Below are positions 34,320 through 44,583 of a stretch of 64,000 nucleotides of DNA, in pieces. The notes below the pieces were generated by a model. That model worked only from the letters and a program-made list of their open reading frames with translations. It made no database searches and was not told the DNA's origin. The stretch lies in contig NZ_SRYM01000019.1 of the NCBI RefSeq assembly GCF_004793765.1, positions 1-64,000 on the forward strand, read 5' to 3'. Made by a program: the position numbers and the translations under genes. How positions within the stretch are numbered: the first letter of the stretch is position 1; each line of letters starts with the position of its first letter. This stretch comes from Parabacteroides distasonis. GTDB taxonomy: Bacteria; Bacteroidota; Bacteroidia; Bacteroidales; Tannerellaceae.

Positions 34320-37103
34320 ATGTCTGAGAGCAATTCGATTTTCATCAAGGGGGCACGTGTCAATAACTTGAAAAATATAGATGTAGAGATTCCGAGGGAC
34401 AAGCTGGTGGTGATAACCGGGCTGTCCGGGAGTGGAAAATCATCGTTGGCGTTCGATACCCTTTATGCGGAGGGGCAGCGCCGGTATGTAGAGAGTTTAT
34501 CCGCTTACGCCCGCCAATTCTTGGGGAGGATGAGTAAGCCGGAATGCGACTATATTAAGGGAATACCGCCCGCTATTGCTATCGAGCAGAAGGTGAATAC
34601 CCGTAATCCGCGTTCCACGGTCGGTACATCTACCGAGATTTATGAGTATTTACGCTTGTTATATGCTCGCGTCGGGAAGACGATATCGCCGGTTTCCGGC
34701 ACCGAGGTGAAAAAACATCAGGTAAGCGATATTATCAAGGAGGTCATGCGATATCCCGAGGGGACTCGTTTTGCCGTATTCGCCCCGGTTGTCTTGCCGG
34801 AAGGCCGGGATATGAAGGAGCAGCTGGAGATCTTACGGAAAGAAGGATATGCCCGTCTGTCGGTGAATGATACGGTATATCGTATCTCGGAGGTACTGGC
34901 GAGCGGGGAGTTGCAGTCTTACCCGATCGAGCTGTTGGTGGACCGTCTGACGGTATCGGACGATAAGACCTTGAAAAGTCGTTTGGCAGACTCGGCCGAG
35001 ACCGCTTTCTTTGAGGGCCATGGTACCTGTTTGATTCGTATTTATACGGAGGAAGGGGTAGTCGTGAAGGAATTCTCAAAGAAGTTCGAGGCCGATGGCA
35101 TGACATTCGAGGAGCCTACCGATATGATGTTCAGCTTTAATAATCCGTTGGGCGCTTGCCCGACCTGTGAGGGGTTCGGTAAGGTGCTGGGTATCGATGA
35201 GAATTTGGTAGTGCCCGATAAAAGCTTGTCTGTCTATCAAGGAGCCGTGGTTTGCTGGAAAGGTGAGGTGATGGGTGAATGGTTGAAAGACTTTATCGTG
35301 AAGAGCGAGAAATATAACTTCCCGATCCACCGCCCGTATTACGACTTGACGCAGAAAGAGAAGGATTTGTTGTGGCATGGGGCGAGAGGCTTACACGGTA
35401 TCGATGATTTCTTTAAGTTCGTGGAAGAGAATCTGTATAAGATACAATACCGGGTGATGCAAGCCCGCTATCGGGGAAAGACGACTTGTCCGGTCTGTAA
35501 GGGGAGCCGCTTGAGGCCGGAAGCGCTGTATGTGCAAGTGGGCGGTAAGAATATCGCTGAGCTGGTGACGATGCCGGTTTCGGAGGCAAAGGTTTTCTTT
35601 GATCAACTGGAACTGGATGAGACGGATGTGGCGATCGCAAAACGTTTGCTCACGGAAATCAATAATCGCTTGCAATTCCTGTTGGATGTGGGGTTGGGGT
35701 ATTTGGCTTTAGATCGCCTCTCGGCCTCCTTATCCGGGGGAGAGAGCCAACGTATCAATCTGGCTACCTCGTTGGGTAGTAGCTTGGTGGGTTCGTTGTA
35801 TATTTTGGATGAGCCGAGTATCGGTCTGCATTCTCGGGATACGGATTTGCTGATCAAGGTATTGCGACAGTTGCAAGCCTTGGGGAATACCGTGGTCGTG
35901 GTGGAGCATGATGAGGAGATTATCCGTGCGGCGGATTATATCATCGATATTGGTCCGAAAGCGGGACGTTTGGGGGGAGAGGTTGTCTATCAAGGTGATG
36001 TGAACAACCTCCGGAAGTGTAGCGATAGCCATACGGTACGTTATTTGACGGGAGAGGATCAGATCGAGATCCCGCCTTATCGCCGTCCGTGGAATAATTA
36101 TATAGAGGTGATAGGAGCCCGGAAGAATAACTTGAAGGGCGTGGACGTGAAGTTTCCTTTGAACGTGATGACGGTGGTTACCGGCGTGAGTGGTTCGGGT
36201 AAAAGCTCCTTGGTTCGTGATATTTTTTACGAGGGCGTGAAACGCCATTTGGATGATGCCGCTCGTCTGACCGTGGATTGCTCCGGTATCCGTGGAGATT
36301 TGAATATGATTCAGGCAATCGAGTTTGTAGACCAGAACTCGATCGGAAAGAGTTCCCGTTCGAACCCCGTGACGTATATCGGTGCTTACGACGAGATACG
36401 TAAACTATTTGGCGAGCAGCCTCTAGCGAAGCAGATGGGATATAACGCAGCCTATTTCTCCTTTAATAAAGAAGGAGGCCGCTGTGAGGAATGTAAGGGC
36501 GAGGGCAAGATCACGGTGGAGATGCAGTTTATGGCGGATATCACCTTGGAATGCGAGGCTTGCCACGGCAAACGCTTCAAACAGGATGTATTGGATGTAG
36601 AGTATCAAGGCACTAACATATATGATGTATTGGAAATGACTGTGAATCAGGCGATCGAATTTTTCGAAAAAGGTTCTGGCTCCCAAGAGAAGAAGATCGT
36701 GAAACGTCTGAAACCGTTGCAAAACGTGGGCTTGGGCTATATCAAGTTGGGACAGACTTCCTCCACTTTATCCGGTGGTGAGAACCAACGTGTAAAACTG
36801 GCTTATTACTTAGGTCAAGAGAAACAGCAACCTACCTTATTCGTTTTTGACGAGCCTACGACCGGTTTACATTTTCATGATATTAAGACTTTGTTGAAAG
36901 CTTTCAGTGCCTTGATTGAGAAAGGTCACTCTGTGGTAATTATCGAGCATAATATGGATGTGATCAAATGTGCGGACTATGTGATCGATCTCGGTCCGGA
37001 AGGCGGAAAGGCCGGTGGACAGTTAGTTTGTGCCGGTACACCTGAGAAGATAGCGGCTTGCGAGGTATCCTATACTGGAAAGTTTTTGAAAGATAAATTG
37101 TAA
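34320..37103 (+). CDS. uvrA: excinuclease ABC subunit A
   Basis: The 927-residue protein recognises DNA damage in nucleotide excision repair with UvrB and UvrC. Two ABC modules are present: Walker [13 protein letters not shown] near residue 35 and [11 protein letters not shown] near residue 623, with signatures LSGGESQR near residue 475 and LSGGENQR near residue 818. Zinc-finger cysteines are in [26 protein letters not shown] and CEACHGKR. The promoter is probably the TATCTTTG box at 34287-34294, 26 bp before the ATG. The length is normal. Confidence 0.97.
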   Translation: MSESNSIFIKGARVNNLKNIDVEIPRDKLVVITGLSGSGKSSLAFDTLYAEGQRRYVESLSAYARQFLGRMSKPECDYIKGIPPAIAIEQKVNTRNPRSTVGTSTEIYEYLRLLYARVGKTISPVSGTEVKKHQVSDIIKEVMRYPEGTRFAVFAPVVLPEGRDMKEQLEILRKEGYARLSVNDTVYRISEVLASGELQSYPIELLVDRLTVSDDKTLKSRLADSAETAFFEGHGTCLIRIYTEEGVVVKEFSKKFEADGMTFEEPTDMMFSFNNPLGACPTCEGFGKVLGIDENLVVPDKSLSVYQGAVVCWKGEVMGEWLKDFIVKSEKYNFPIHRPYYDLTQKEKDLLWHGARGLHGIDDFFKFVEENLYKIQYRVMQARYRGKTTCPVCKGSRLRPEALYVQVGGKNIAELVTMPVSEAKVFFDQLELDETDVAIAKRLLTEINNRLQFLLDVGLGYLALDRLSASLSGGESQRINLATSLGSSLVGSLYILDEPSIGLHSRDTDLLIKVLRQLQALGNTVVVVEHDEEIIRAADYIIDIGPKAGRLGGEVVYQGDVNNLRKCSDSHTVRYLTGEDQIEIPPYRRPWNNYIEVIGARKNNLKGVDVKFPLNVMTVVTGVSGSGKSSLVRDIFYEGVKRHLDDAARLTVDCSGIRGDLNMIQAIEFVDQNSIGKSSRSNPVTYIGAYDEIRKLFGEQPLAKQMGYNAAYFSFNKEGGRCEECKGEGKITVEMQFMADITLECEACHGKRFKQDVLDVEYQGTNIYDVLEMTVNQAIEFFEKGSGSQEKKIVKRLKPLQNVGLGYIKLGQTSSTLSGGENQRVKLAYYLGQEKQQPTLFVFDEPTTGLHFHDIKTLLKAFSALIEKGHSVVIIEHNMDVIKCADYVIDLGPEGGKAGGQLVCAGTPEKIAACEVSYTGKFLKDKL

Positions 37104-37431
37104 TCCATTTAATTACAGGGATCTAGCATGCTGCGTCTCATCTCATCAAAATAGTTACTTAAATTCCATATAATAGTTTCCCGAAAAACACGTATGTGAT
37201 TTTTTCTGAATTAATGTTTTGATGCGGTTTTAGTACTAGTGAATAAAATGTAGAATTATGAAAGTAACTCATTTTAAGAAAGTAAGCGAAACAAGCGGTG
37301 TGTCTCCTTTAAGATTGTAATTATTTATAATCATAATTTATACCGTGCGTAGGCTTTATGAGACATTCAAGTAGCCTGTGAGGGAGAAAAAGCTGTAATA
37401 TTAATACTAGTGTAATAAAATAAAGTTTATT
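37104..37431 (+). other. intergenic stretch, no supported gene
   Basis: The 328 bp after uvrA are AT-rich. One 20-codon ORF (MKVTHFKKVSETSGVSPLRL, ATG at 37258) is present, but nothing supports it beyond its existence. No promoter or repeat is clear. Confidence 0.4.
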
Positions 37432-37463
37432 CAGCCTGTTTTTCTTCACAGAAGAACAGGCTG
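37432..37463. terminator. terminator between uvrA and the small membrane protein gene
   Basis: CAGCCTGTT and AACAGGCTG form the outer stem and CTTC/GAAG an inner one. T-rich sequence lies on both sides, so it may serve both strands. Confidence 0.7.
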
Positions 37464-37468
37464 TGTTT

Positions 37469-37687
37469 TTATTGTTTGGCAGGATTGTCGTCTTTATTCC
37501 ACTTATCCCGTATTTTCAGACGTTTGGCTTGCAGATAGCGTAGAAGGAGAATGATGACGAGCGTAACGCTGATCATCAGGAAATATTCGGTATAGCTATT
37601 ACCTGGGTTATTGCCGGGCCAGCCGATGATACTCATCACAATTAAGTAGACAAGTAAGGCAATTGTTGTAATATTGATTTTCTTCAT
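37469..37687 (-). CDS. small two-helix membrane protein
   Basis: The 72-residue protein has two hydrophobic segments (ITTIALLVYLIVMSIIG, about residues 6-22, and YFLMISVTLVIILLLRYL, about 35-52) and a charged C-terminal tail (KRLKIRDKWNKDD). The hairpin would put both ends on the same side. A terminator follows. I do not recognise a named family; the function is unknown. Confidence 0.65.
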   Translation of the reverse strand: MKKINITTIALLVYLIVMSIIGWPGNNPGNSYTEYFLMISVTLVIILLLRYLQAKRLKIRDKWNKDDNPAKQ

Positions 37688-37736
37688 ATTTGTTTTATTC
37701 TAAAAATAGAGCAAAGATATAAGATAGTTTCGGGCT

Positions 37737-39551
37737 TTATGAGGTTAAAACGCATTTGTACTGTGCTCGATAATGTTCTGTTTGAATAATTAAGATATAT
37801 AAACCTTGTGGGAGGGAAATCGGGAGGATAGGGTTCCCTACCTGTACCGTTTGCGTGAATACTAATACGCCTGCCGGAGTAAATAGTTCGATTTTACTGG
37901 GGGATGGAAGATTATTAATGAATAAAGTCTTGTTCTCTAGATGATAGCTTAATTCCGGAAGTGAGAAGGCTTGATTGGAAACAGGGGGGGCCTGCCGGGC
38001 TTGAGGTTCTGATGTCGGGAAAGACATGGGTACGTTCGTTGATAATAATTTATAATTGGCAGGTTCGGACGTACTATATACAGATAAACTAGTGCTTTTA
38101 TTCGCTTTGACAAAGAAAGCAGAGAATGGAGGGATGGCGAAATCACTACCAATTGTGTAGGATTGGTAAGTGGAACCATCATATATATAAATGTAGCCGT
38201 CTAAGGCTGAGTTTGATTCTATTTGACTGAGAGCTAAAGGGGCCGGTAGGGGATTTCCGCATAGATACCAACCGTTGTGATTCTGGTTCTGGCTTTGGTT
38301 GTTAATGCTTACCGGGATAGAGGCTTGACCGTTTTTGCCGAAATCTATAGGGATATCTCCTGTTTTCGAGGAGAAACGAAGGTTCTGGCGATCGGCAGAG
38401 GCGTCAATAGCGATCAGGTACCCCTTGTTCTTCTTGAAGATGGGTTGGGATGTATTGATTATTGTTTGTGGTATAACTTCCCAGTTGTTGAAGAGGCTTT
38501 GTGAGTTGGCTCGCTTTTCTCCGTTGTAGGCTTGTACGTAAAAGTAATTACCGTTTGTATTGCTATTGTTGTCACCTAGTTGGAATTCTGGGTCTATGCC
38601 GGAAGCGAATATATCGAAGGGGAAGGAGATAAAATACCATTTGCCTTTTTGAGCGAAGGTCTTCTCGATCGTTATTTTCCCGGCAATGTTAATAGTTCCG
38701 GATGATCGCAAGGTGGAGGAAGACACCAAGACATCCTCATTGGGATAAATCGTAAGGTTATTTGCGGATAGATTTCCGGTTGGTAAAATGTAGATGTCCC
38801 CATAAATATAAATATCTTTACAGCTGATATTTGTATTTATGGAGATATTACCGTTAATCAAGGCGTTGCGATGGCGGTAGACGGGTAGGTGGCTCCAGTG
38901 ATCCTCATTGTCCCAATCGCTATTTCCGGTAAATAGAGAATAGGTAGGAACCATTCCATGAGCATAGACACTGTCTACATAATAATAGCCGTTTTTGGTA
39001 TTGACGGCCGGGGCTGGGACAATAAGATCCACTCCTGGAGGATTATTTTTTATATCTGTGGTTTTGAATGGATTGATGCCGCTCTCTCCTATGGTTGATA
39101 CTAAGGAGGGATAACTTGTTTCATCTTTTCGATAGGTTCTGGCTTTCATGCCTTCTCCTTCTGCCAGATGGATGCCTCCTTTACGAACGCTGATTATTAC
39201 GTCCTGGTAGGTCGTTAAGGGGATATGCTCAAAGGCGACTTGTGTGTTCATGGACATTCGTAGGCCATGAGTTCCGTGTCCTCTTCCCTGTTTAGGGTCA
39301 TCGGGAATATCTGTCTCCGAGATATTTTCGATAGAAACGTTTCCGATCGTTGTGTAGTTCCAGTTATCGTAAGGTAATCCCGTAAATGTCTGTATCCTAA
39401 ACGTATCTCGGATAGATATATTTGCGTTACTTTGCACAAAACTATCCCATGTAGATGGATGTGAAACTTGTGACCGAATAAATTGTTGTACGAATAGGAA
39501 TGTCGTACAAACGACAACACATCTGGATAGATGCCAAATACTCTTTTTCAT
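37737..39551 (-). CDS. exported surface protein with T9SS-like C-terminal domain
   Basis: The 604-residue protein has an N-terminal signal (cleavage near FIRSQVS, residue 28), a middle region rich in Asn, Ser and beta strands, and a long beta-helix-like part at about residues 225-290. The last 75 residues (IELFTPAGVLVFTQTVQVG, PISLPQGLYILII, then a basic end) resemble type A C-terminal sorting domains, which direct proteins to the type IX secretion system. A TATATTTG box on the minus strand at 39585-39592 is the likely promoter. The gene is AT-rich and its role is unknown. Confidence 0.65.
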   Translation of the reverse strand: MKKSIWHLSRCVVVCTTFLFVQQFIRSQVSHPSTWDSFVQSNANISIRDTFRIQTFTGLPYDNWNYTTIGNVSIENISETDIPDDPKQGRGHGTHGLRMSMNTQVAFEHIPLTTYQDVIISVRKGGIHLAEGEGMKARTYRKDETSYPSLVSTIGESGINPFKTTDIKNNPPGVDLIVPAPAVNTKNGYYYVDSVYAHGMVPTYSLFTGNSDWDNEDHWSHLPVYRHRNALINGNISINTNISCKDIYIYGDIYILPTGNLSANNLTIYPNEDVLVSSSTLRSSGTINIAGKITIEKTFAQKGKWYFISFPFDIFASGIDPEFQLGDNNSNTNGNYFYVQAYNGEKRANSQSLFNNWEVIPQTIINTSQPIFKKNKGYLIAIDASADRQNLRFSSKTGDIPIDFGKNGQASIPVSINNQSQNQNHNGWYLCGNPLPAPLALSQIESNSALDGYIYIYDGSTYQSYTIGSDFAIPPFSAFFVKANKSTSLSVYSTSEPANYKLLSTNVPMSFPTSEPQARQAPPVSNQAFSLPELSYHLENKTLFINNLPSPSKIELFTPAGVLVFTQTVQVGNPILPISLPQGLYILIIQTEHYRAQYKCVLTS

Positions 39552-39612
39552 AGCTAAGTTGATTTATATTTGTAAATGTGTCCACAAATATACGTAAATA
39601 ATTGAAATAATA

Positions 39613-39620
39613 TATCTTTG
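39613..39620 (+). promoter_or_regulatory. -10-like box directly in front of hflX
   Basis: TATCTTTG ends only 4 bp before the ATG of hflX. The start of transcription would fall at about the first codon, so the mRNA may be leaderless. No good TTTG box is seen 19-21 bp upstream, which weakens the call. Confidence 0.4.
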
Positions 39621-39624
39621 TGGC

Positions 39625-40836
39625 ATGAAAGAATTTATCATATCTGAGGCACAGACCGAAAAGGCTGTTTTGGTGGGTTTAGTTACCCCTGGGCAAAATG
39701 AGCAAAAAGTTAAGGAATATCTAGACGAATTGGCTTTTTTGGCTGATACGGCAGGGGTGGATGCGGTAAAGCGTTTTACCCAGAAAATGGATTATCCGAA
39801 TTCTGCCACTTTTGTCGGGACCGGTAAATTGCAAGAAATTAAGGAGTATGTGGTAGAGAATGAGATTGGCTTGGTGATCTTTGATGATGAGCTGAGTCCG
39901 AAGCAACTCCGTAATATTGAGAAAGAATTGCAGGTGAAAATCTTGGATCGTACAAGCTTGATCTTGGATATTTTCGCTAGCCGTGCGCAAACTGCCCATG
40001 CGAAGGCACAGGTGGAGCTTGCGCAATATAAATATATGTTACCCCGTCTGACTCGTCTGTGGACACACTTGGAGCGTCAGCGAGGCGGGGTAGGTATGCG
40101 TGGCCCGGGTGAGACTCAGTTGGAGACCGATAGACGTATTATCTTGGATAAAATATCACGGTTGAAGAAAGAGTTGGTGGACATTGACAAACAAAAAAGC
40201 GTACAACGGAAAAATAGGGGTAAGATGGTACGTGTAGCGTTAGTCGGATATACGAACGTTGGTAAATCTACCTTGATGAACTTATTGAGCAAGAGCGAGG
40301 TTTTTGCCGAGAATAAGTTGTTCGCTACGTTGGATACGACCGTACGTAAGGTAATTATCGAGAACTTACCGTTCTTGCTGTCTGATACGGTCGGATTTAT
40401 TCGTAAGTTACCGACTGAACTGGTAGAATCTTTTAAGTCGACCTTGGATGAGGTACGAGAAGCGGATTTGCTGGTACATATCGTGGATATCTCTCATCCT
40501 ACTTTTGAGGAGCAAATAGAGGTCGTGAACCGTACGTTGATGGAGATTGATAAGGTCGAGAAACCTATGATCATGGTTTTCAATAAGGTGGATGCATTTA
40601 CCTTTGTCCCGAAAGAGGAGGATGATTTGACTCCTCGTACTCGTGAGAATATTGATCTGGATGAACTGAAATGTACGTGGATGGGTAAATTGCAAGATAA
40701 TTGCATCTTTATCTCTGCCAAGGAACGTACGAATATAGAGGTGTTGAAAGATATATTGTATGAACGGGTTAAACAAATCCATATCAACCGTTTCCCCTAC
40801 AATGACTTCCTCTTTCAGCAATACGATGAAGAGTAG
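39625..40836 (+). CDS. hflX: GTPase HflX
   Basis: The 403-residue protein is a ribosome-associated GTPase that rescues stalled or damaged ribosomes. The N-terminal HflX domain has GTGKLQEI near residue 72 and GMRGPGETQLETDRR near residue 157. The G domain follows: GYTNVGKST near residue 212 (G1), DTVGF (G3) near 258 and FNKVD (G4) near 321. It is followed by DUF4954 after 15 bp, so the two may be cotranscribed. Confidence 0.95.
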   Translation: MKEFIISEAQTEKAVLVGLVTPGQNEQKVKEYLDELAFLADTAGVDAVKRFTQKMDYPNSATFVGTGKLQEIKEYVVENEIGLVIFDDELSPKQLRNIEKELQVKILDRTSLILDIFASRAQTAHAKAQVELAQYKYMLPRLTRLWTHLERQRGGVGMRGPGETQLETDRRIILDKISRLKKELVDIDKQKSVQRKNRGKMVRVALVGYTNVGKSTLMNLLSKSEVFAENKLFATLDTTVRKVIIENLPFLLSDTVGFIRKLPTELVESFKSTLDEVREADLLVHIVDISHPTFEEQIEVVNRTLMEIDKVEKPMIMVFNKVDAFTFVPKEEDDLTPRTRENIDLDELKCTWMGKLQDNCIFISAKERTNIEVLKDILYERVKQIHINRFPYNDFLFQQYDEE

Positions 40837-40851
40837 AGTCTTACAAAATTA

Positions 40852-42852
40852 ATGCCAATGAATCATTTGAGAAATTTGCAGCTGGATGAGATCGCTATTT
40901 TGCGATCTCAAGCTTGCCGGGCCGATGATTGGAATCAAGTTTGGGTTCCTGAGATGTTTGATATTGAATATGTGAACCATGTGCGTTTTTCGGGAACGGT
41001 TCAGTTAGGAGCCTTTCGAAAGGTGTTTACCCTACCGGGGGGACTGGTAAAGCATAGTGGGCTTCGTCATGTTACCCTACATAATTGTACGTTGGGGGAT
41101 AATGTATTGATTGAGAACGTACAAAATTATATAGCTAATTACCGAATCGGCGATGACTGCTTTATCCAGAATATAAATGTTATGTTGGTGGAAGGCAAGG
41201 CTACGTTCGGGAATAATGTCGAGGTATCGGTGTTGAATGAGACCGGTGGGCGTGAAGTTCCGATTTACGATGGTTTATCGGCCTCATTGGCTTATATCAT
41301 CGCTTTGTACCGACATCGTCCGGTCTTGATCAAACACTTGCGGGATATGATTACCGCTTATACGGAGGGTATCGCCTCTACGGAGGGAATAGTTGGCGAT
41401 AGAGTTAAGATTGTTAATACCGGTACGATCCGTAACGTGAAGATTGGTGATTATGCGACTATAGAGAATAGTGCACGTTTGGAAAATGGTTCCGTAAATA
41501 GCAAGAAGGAGGCTCCGATATTTATCGGGGATAGCGTGATCGCACAAGATTTCATTATCTCCTCGGGGGCTAAAATTGCGGATGCCGCTAAGATTATCCG
41601 TTGTTTTATCGGACAGGCTTGCCAAGTGACACATAACTTCTCGGCGCACGATTCCTTATTGTTCAGTAACTGCGCTTTCGAGAATGGAGAGGCTTGTGCT
41701 ATTTTCGCCGGCCCGTTTACGGTGTCTATGCATAAGAGCAGTTTGTTGATAGCGGGAATGTATTCGTTCTTGAATGCGGGGAGTGGCTCCAACCAGAGTA
41801 ATCATATGTATAAGCTGGGACCGATCCATCAAGGGATCGTAGAGCGTGGTTCCAAGACTACCAGCGACTCGTATATCCTTTGGCCGGCTCGTATCGGTGC
41901 TTTCTCTTTAGTAATGGGGCGCCATCATCACCATAGCGATACTTCTGATATTCCTTTCTCCTATTTAATAGAGAAGGATGATGAGACTTACTTAGTCCCG
42001 GGAATTAATCTTCGCAGCGTGGGTACGATCCGTGATGCCCAGAAATGGCCGAAACGTGATAAACGTACAGACCCGGATCGCTTGGATATGATCAACTACA
42101 ATTTGTTGAGTCCTTATACGATTCATAAGATGCTCAAGGCGATCGATATCTTGAGGAATTTACAAGCGTTGGTTGGTGAGACATCGGAGATTTATTATTA
42201 CCAAAATGCCCGTATAAAAGGTTCCTCTCTTCGGAATGCCTTGAATTTCTATGGAATGGCTATCAATAAGTTTTTCGGTAACTCTTTGATCAAGAGACTA
42301 GAGGGAACCGAATTCCATTCGATGGAAGAGGTTTGGGAACAATTGCGTCCCACGGAGTCCAAAGGTTCTGGCGAGTGGTTGGATCTGGCGGGTCTGATCC
42401 TTCCGAAAGAGCCGCTAGACGCTTTATTGTCGGATATCGAACAAGGGGAGATTACCTCGTTAGAGGAGGTGGAATGTTTCTTCCGTTTGGTACATGGCCG
42501 CTATTATTCATTGGAATGGACGTGGGCGTATGAGATGATCGAACTTTATTATGAGGTAGACCTTCGCTCGATCTCGGCGGCTGAGATCATCAAGCTTGTG
42601 CGCCGTTGGCAAGAATCTGTGACTCGCTTGGACGAATTGCTGTATGAGGATGCTCGCAAGGAGTTCTCTTTAACCTCTATGACAGGTTTTGGCGTGGATG
42701 GTTCCAGTGTGGAAAAACAACAAGACTTCGAGGGGGTACGAGGTGATTTCGAGAACAATCCGTTTGTCACCGCCGTACAAGAACATATTGTGAACAAACG
42801 CGCGTTGGGAAATGAGCTGATCGAAAGATTGAGCTTTTTGAATACGCTATGA
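40852..42852 (+). CDS. DUF4954 family protein (left-handed beta-helix type)
   Basis: The 666-residue protein matches DUF4954, found almost only in Bacteroidetes and spirochaetes. Hexapeptide-like runs (IENVQNYIANYRIGDDCFI, GNNVEVSVLNETGG, VKIGDYATIENSARL) indicate left-handed beta-helix structure as in acyltransferases and nucleotidyltransferases. A His cluster (MGRHHHHSDTS) near residue 363 could bind metal. The function is not established. It lies 15 bp after hflX. The ATG at 40858 is an alternative start. Confidence 0.85.
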   Translation: MPMNHLRNLQLDEIAILRSQACRADDWNQVWVPEMFDIEYVNHVRFSGTVQLGAFRKVFTLPGGLVKHSGLRHVTLHNCTLGDNVLIENVQNYIANYRIGDDCFIQNINVMLVEGKATFGNNVEVSVLNETGGREVPIYDGLSASLAYIIALYRHRPVLIKHLRDMITAYTEGIASTEGIVGDRVKIVNTGTIRNVKIGDYATIENSARLENGSVNSKKEAPIFIGDSVIAQDFIISSGAKIADAAKIIRCFIGQACQVTHNFSAHDSLLFSNCAFENGEACAIFAGPFTVSMHKSSLLIAGMYSFLNAGSGSNQSNHMYKLGPIHQGIVERGSKTTSDSYILWPARIGAFSLVMGRHHHHSDTSDIPFSYLIEKDDETYLVPGINLRSVGTIRDAQKWPKRDKRTDPDRLDMINYNLLSPYTIHKMLKAIDILRNLQALVGETSEIYYYQNARIKGSSLRNALNFYGMAINKFFGNSLIKRLEGTEFHSMEEVWEQLRPTESKGSGEWLDLAGLILPKEPLDALLSDIEQGEITSLEEVECFFRLVHGRYYSLEWTWAYEMIELYYEVDLRSISAAEIIKLVRRWQESVTRLDELLYEDARKEFSLTSMTGFGVDGSSVEKQQDFEGVRGDFENNPFVTAVQEHIVNKRALGNELIERLSFLNTL

Positions 42853-42873
42853 GGAAAACAGAGAAGCAATGCG

Positions 42874-43194
42874 GTGGCTGATCGGGAGGCTCTCGGGCGG
42901 TTCCAGTTACCGATAGGAAGCGATACCCGAAAATTAGAGAGAACCTTCGATGATATGGAACACCGGTTTGAGAACATGGTGATAGATATCGACAAACTGC
43001 CTAATGGACTCAAAAGATATAGTCTGGAATTAGGCTTCTTTGGCAATAAATACGGTACTATCTGGAATGTCTCTTTGCAATCTGTGCCATTTGATATTCC
43101 ATGCAGCGTCACCCTCTTGGCCTGCTCCTCGGATGATGTTCTAGTATCTCTTTGCGAAGGAACTCCCGGTCGATATGTGTATATATTTCGGTAG
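42874..43194 (+). CDS. possible small protein, overlapping the xerD 3' end
   Basis: A GTG-started 106-codon ORF runs past the DUF4954 stop. Its first 75 codons read like protein (RKLERTFDDMEHRFENMVID and LELGFFGNKYGTIWNVSLQS), while the last 28 lie antisense to xerD and look like a random frame. It could be the remnant of a longer gene, or a real small gene with a misjudged end. No family is recognised. Confidence 0.25.
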   Translation: MADREALGRFQLPIGSDTRKLERTFDDMEHRFENMVIDIDKLPNGLKRYSLELGFFGNKYGTIWNVSLQSVPFDIPCSVTLLACSSDDVLVSLCEGTPGRYVYIFR

Positions 43195-44014
43195 TGGTGA
43201 TTTTCTCATGCCCCAGCATCTCTTGGATAGCCCGTAAGTTGGCGCCGCCTTCCAGCAAGTGGGTGGCGAAAGAATGGCGGAAGGTATGGGGGCTTACGTT
43301 TTTATGGATACCGGCGGCCTCTGTCTGTTGCTTGATGATATGAAATACCATGATACGGGAGAGAGCCGTCCCTCGCCGACTTAGAAATAGAATATCCTCG
43401 AAGCCTTTTTTAACCACGATCGAATTCCGGTCATATAAATAGTTCTTAATTTCTCGCAAAGCGACTTCGGAGATAGGAACAAGTCGTTGTTTGCTTCCTT
43501 TACCCTCTACTCGGATGAAACCTTCTTTGGGATATATATCCGAATAACGTAGGCCGGTAAGCTCCGATACGCGTAGTCCGCAACTATATAAAACTTCCAG
43601 CATCGCACGGTTGCGCTGTCCCTCGGGAAGCGTGAGGTCTATCGTTTCGAGAATGCTGTTTATCTCGTTGACGGTTAGAACCTCCGGTAACTTTAGTCCG
43701 ATCTTGGGAGACTCTAACAATTCGGTCGGATCATTTGTTATATAATTGTCAAGCAATAAGAAACGATAGAACGATTTTATACCTGAAATGATACGTGCTT
43801 GCGATCGGGGATGGATACCGATGTCACGTAATTGGGCGATGAACTGTTGCAAGTCGTCGTAGGTGATCTTCTTAATGTCCTTTTTCTCATCCTCAGCGAA
43901 ACGTAGCAATTTGTCAAGATCTGTCAAATAGGCGTTGATCGAGTTGGTCGAGAGCGATTTTTCCAGCCGTAAATAGGTCTTATATCGGTTGTTTATATCT
44001 TTTCCTTGTCTCAT
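43109..44014 (-). CDS. xerD: tyrosine recombinase XerD
   Basis: The 301-residue enzyme resolves chromosome dimers with a partner at dif. The catalytic set is complete: Arg148 (GLRVSEL), Lys175 (GKGSKQR), His243 and Arg246 (PHTFRHS), His269 (LGHEKI) and Tyr278. The N-terminal SAM-like domain (YKTYLRLEKSLSTNSINAYL) is normal. Its place beside aroQ and DUF4954 and its canonical length argue for the housekeeping enzyme, not an element integrase. It is divergent from aroQ. Confidence 0.95.
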   Translation of the reverse strand: MRQGKDINNRYKTYLRLEKSLSTNSINAYLTDLDKLLRFAEDEKKDIKKITYDDLQQFIAQLRDIGIHPRSQARIISGIKSFYRFLLLDNYITNDPTELLESPKIGLKLPEVLTVNEINSILETIDLTLPEGQRNRAMLEVLYSCGLRVSELTGLRYSDIYPKEGFIRVEGKGSKQRLVPISEVALREIKNYLYDRNSIVVKKGFEDILFLSRRGTALSRIMVFHIIKQQTEAAGIHKNVSPHTFRHSFATHLLEGGANLRAIQEMLGHEKITTTEIYTHIDREFLRKEILEHHPRSRPRG

Positions 44015-44114
44015 TGTCGGTATGTCGTTATGAATGTGTCAAATAAAATCCTTACCTTTGCCGGATAATTCCGACCTCAACAGGCGGTACAAAGGTAATA
44101 AACTTACAATAAGA

Positions 44115-44531
44115 ATGAAGAAGATTCAGATCATCAATGGCCCTAATTTGAATCTGTTGGGCAAGCGAGAACCGACAGTATACGGAAATGCCTCGTTCGA
44201 GGGCTATTTGAGCGAGTTACGTGCCTGCTTTCCTCAGTGTGAGATATCTTATTATCAAAGTAATGTGGAAGGAGAAATGATTAATAAGATCCATGAGGTT
44301 GGTTTTGAATATGACGGTATCGTGTTGAATGCCGGTGCTTATACACATACTTCCGTTGCGTTGCATGATGCTATCAAGGCGGTTACTACGCCAGTCGTGG
44401 AGGTACATATCTCGAATGTGCATGCCCGTGAATCGTTTCGCCATGTGTCGATGATATCGGCAGCATGCCGGGGAGTGATTCTTGGGTTTGGACTGGATTC
44501 GTATCGGTTGGCGATTGAATCGTTTATGTGA
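44115..44531 (+). CDS. aroQ: 3-dehydroquinate dehydratase, type II
   Basis: From the ATG at 44115 the protein has 138 residues, the usual length; the longer ORF upstream has no family similarity. It dehydrates 3-dehydroquinate in the shikimate pathway and forms dodecamers. INGPNLNLLGKREPTVYG at the N-terminus holds the catalytic Tyr, and VEVHISNVHARESFRH near residue 95 holds the catalytic His. It stands alone, upstream of pyk by 52 bp. Confidence 0.95.
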   Translation: MKKIQIINGPNLNLLGKREPTVYGNASFEGYLSELRACFPQCEISYYQSNVEGEMINKIHEVGFEYDGIVLNAGAYTHTSVALHDAIKAVTTPVVEVHISNVHARESFRHVSMISAACRGVILGFGLDSYRLAIESFM

Positions 44532-44583
44532 TAGAAGGTTATCAAATAGAATTAATAATTAGGTTATAATAATTTTAAGGTAT

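Noticed and set aside
43109-44014. integrase of the mobilizable element
   Set aside because: Gene order, length and motifs fit the housekeeping XerD; it is 5.6 kb outside the element.
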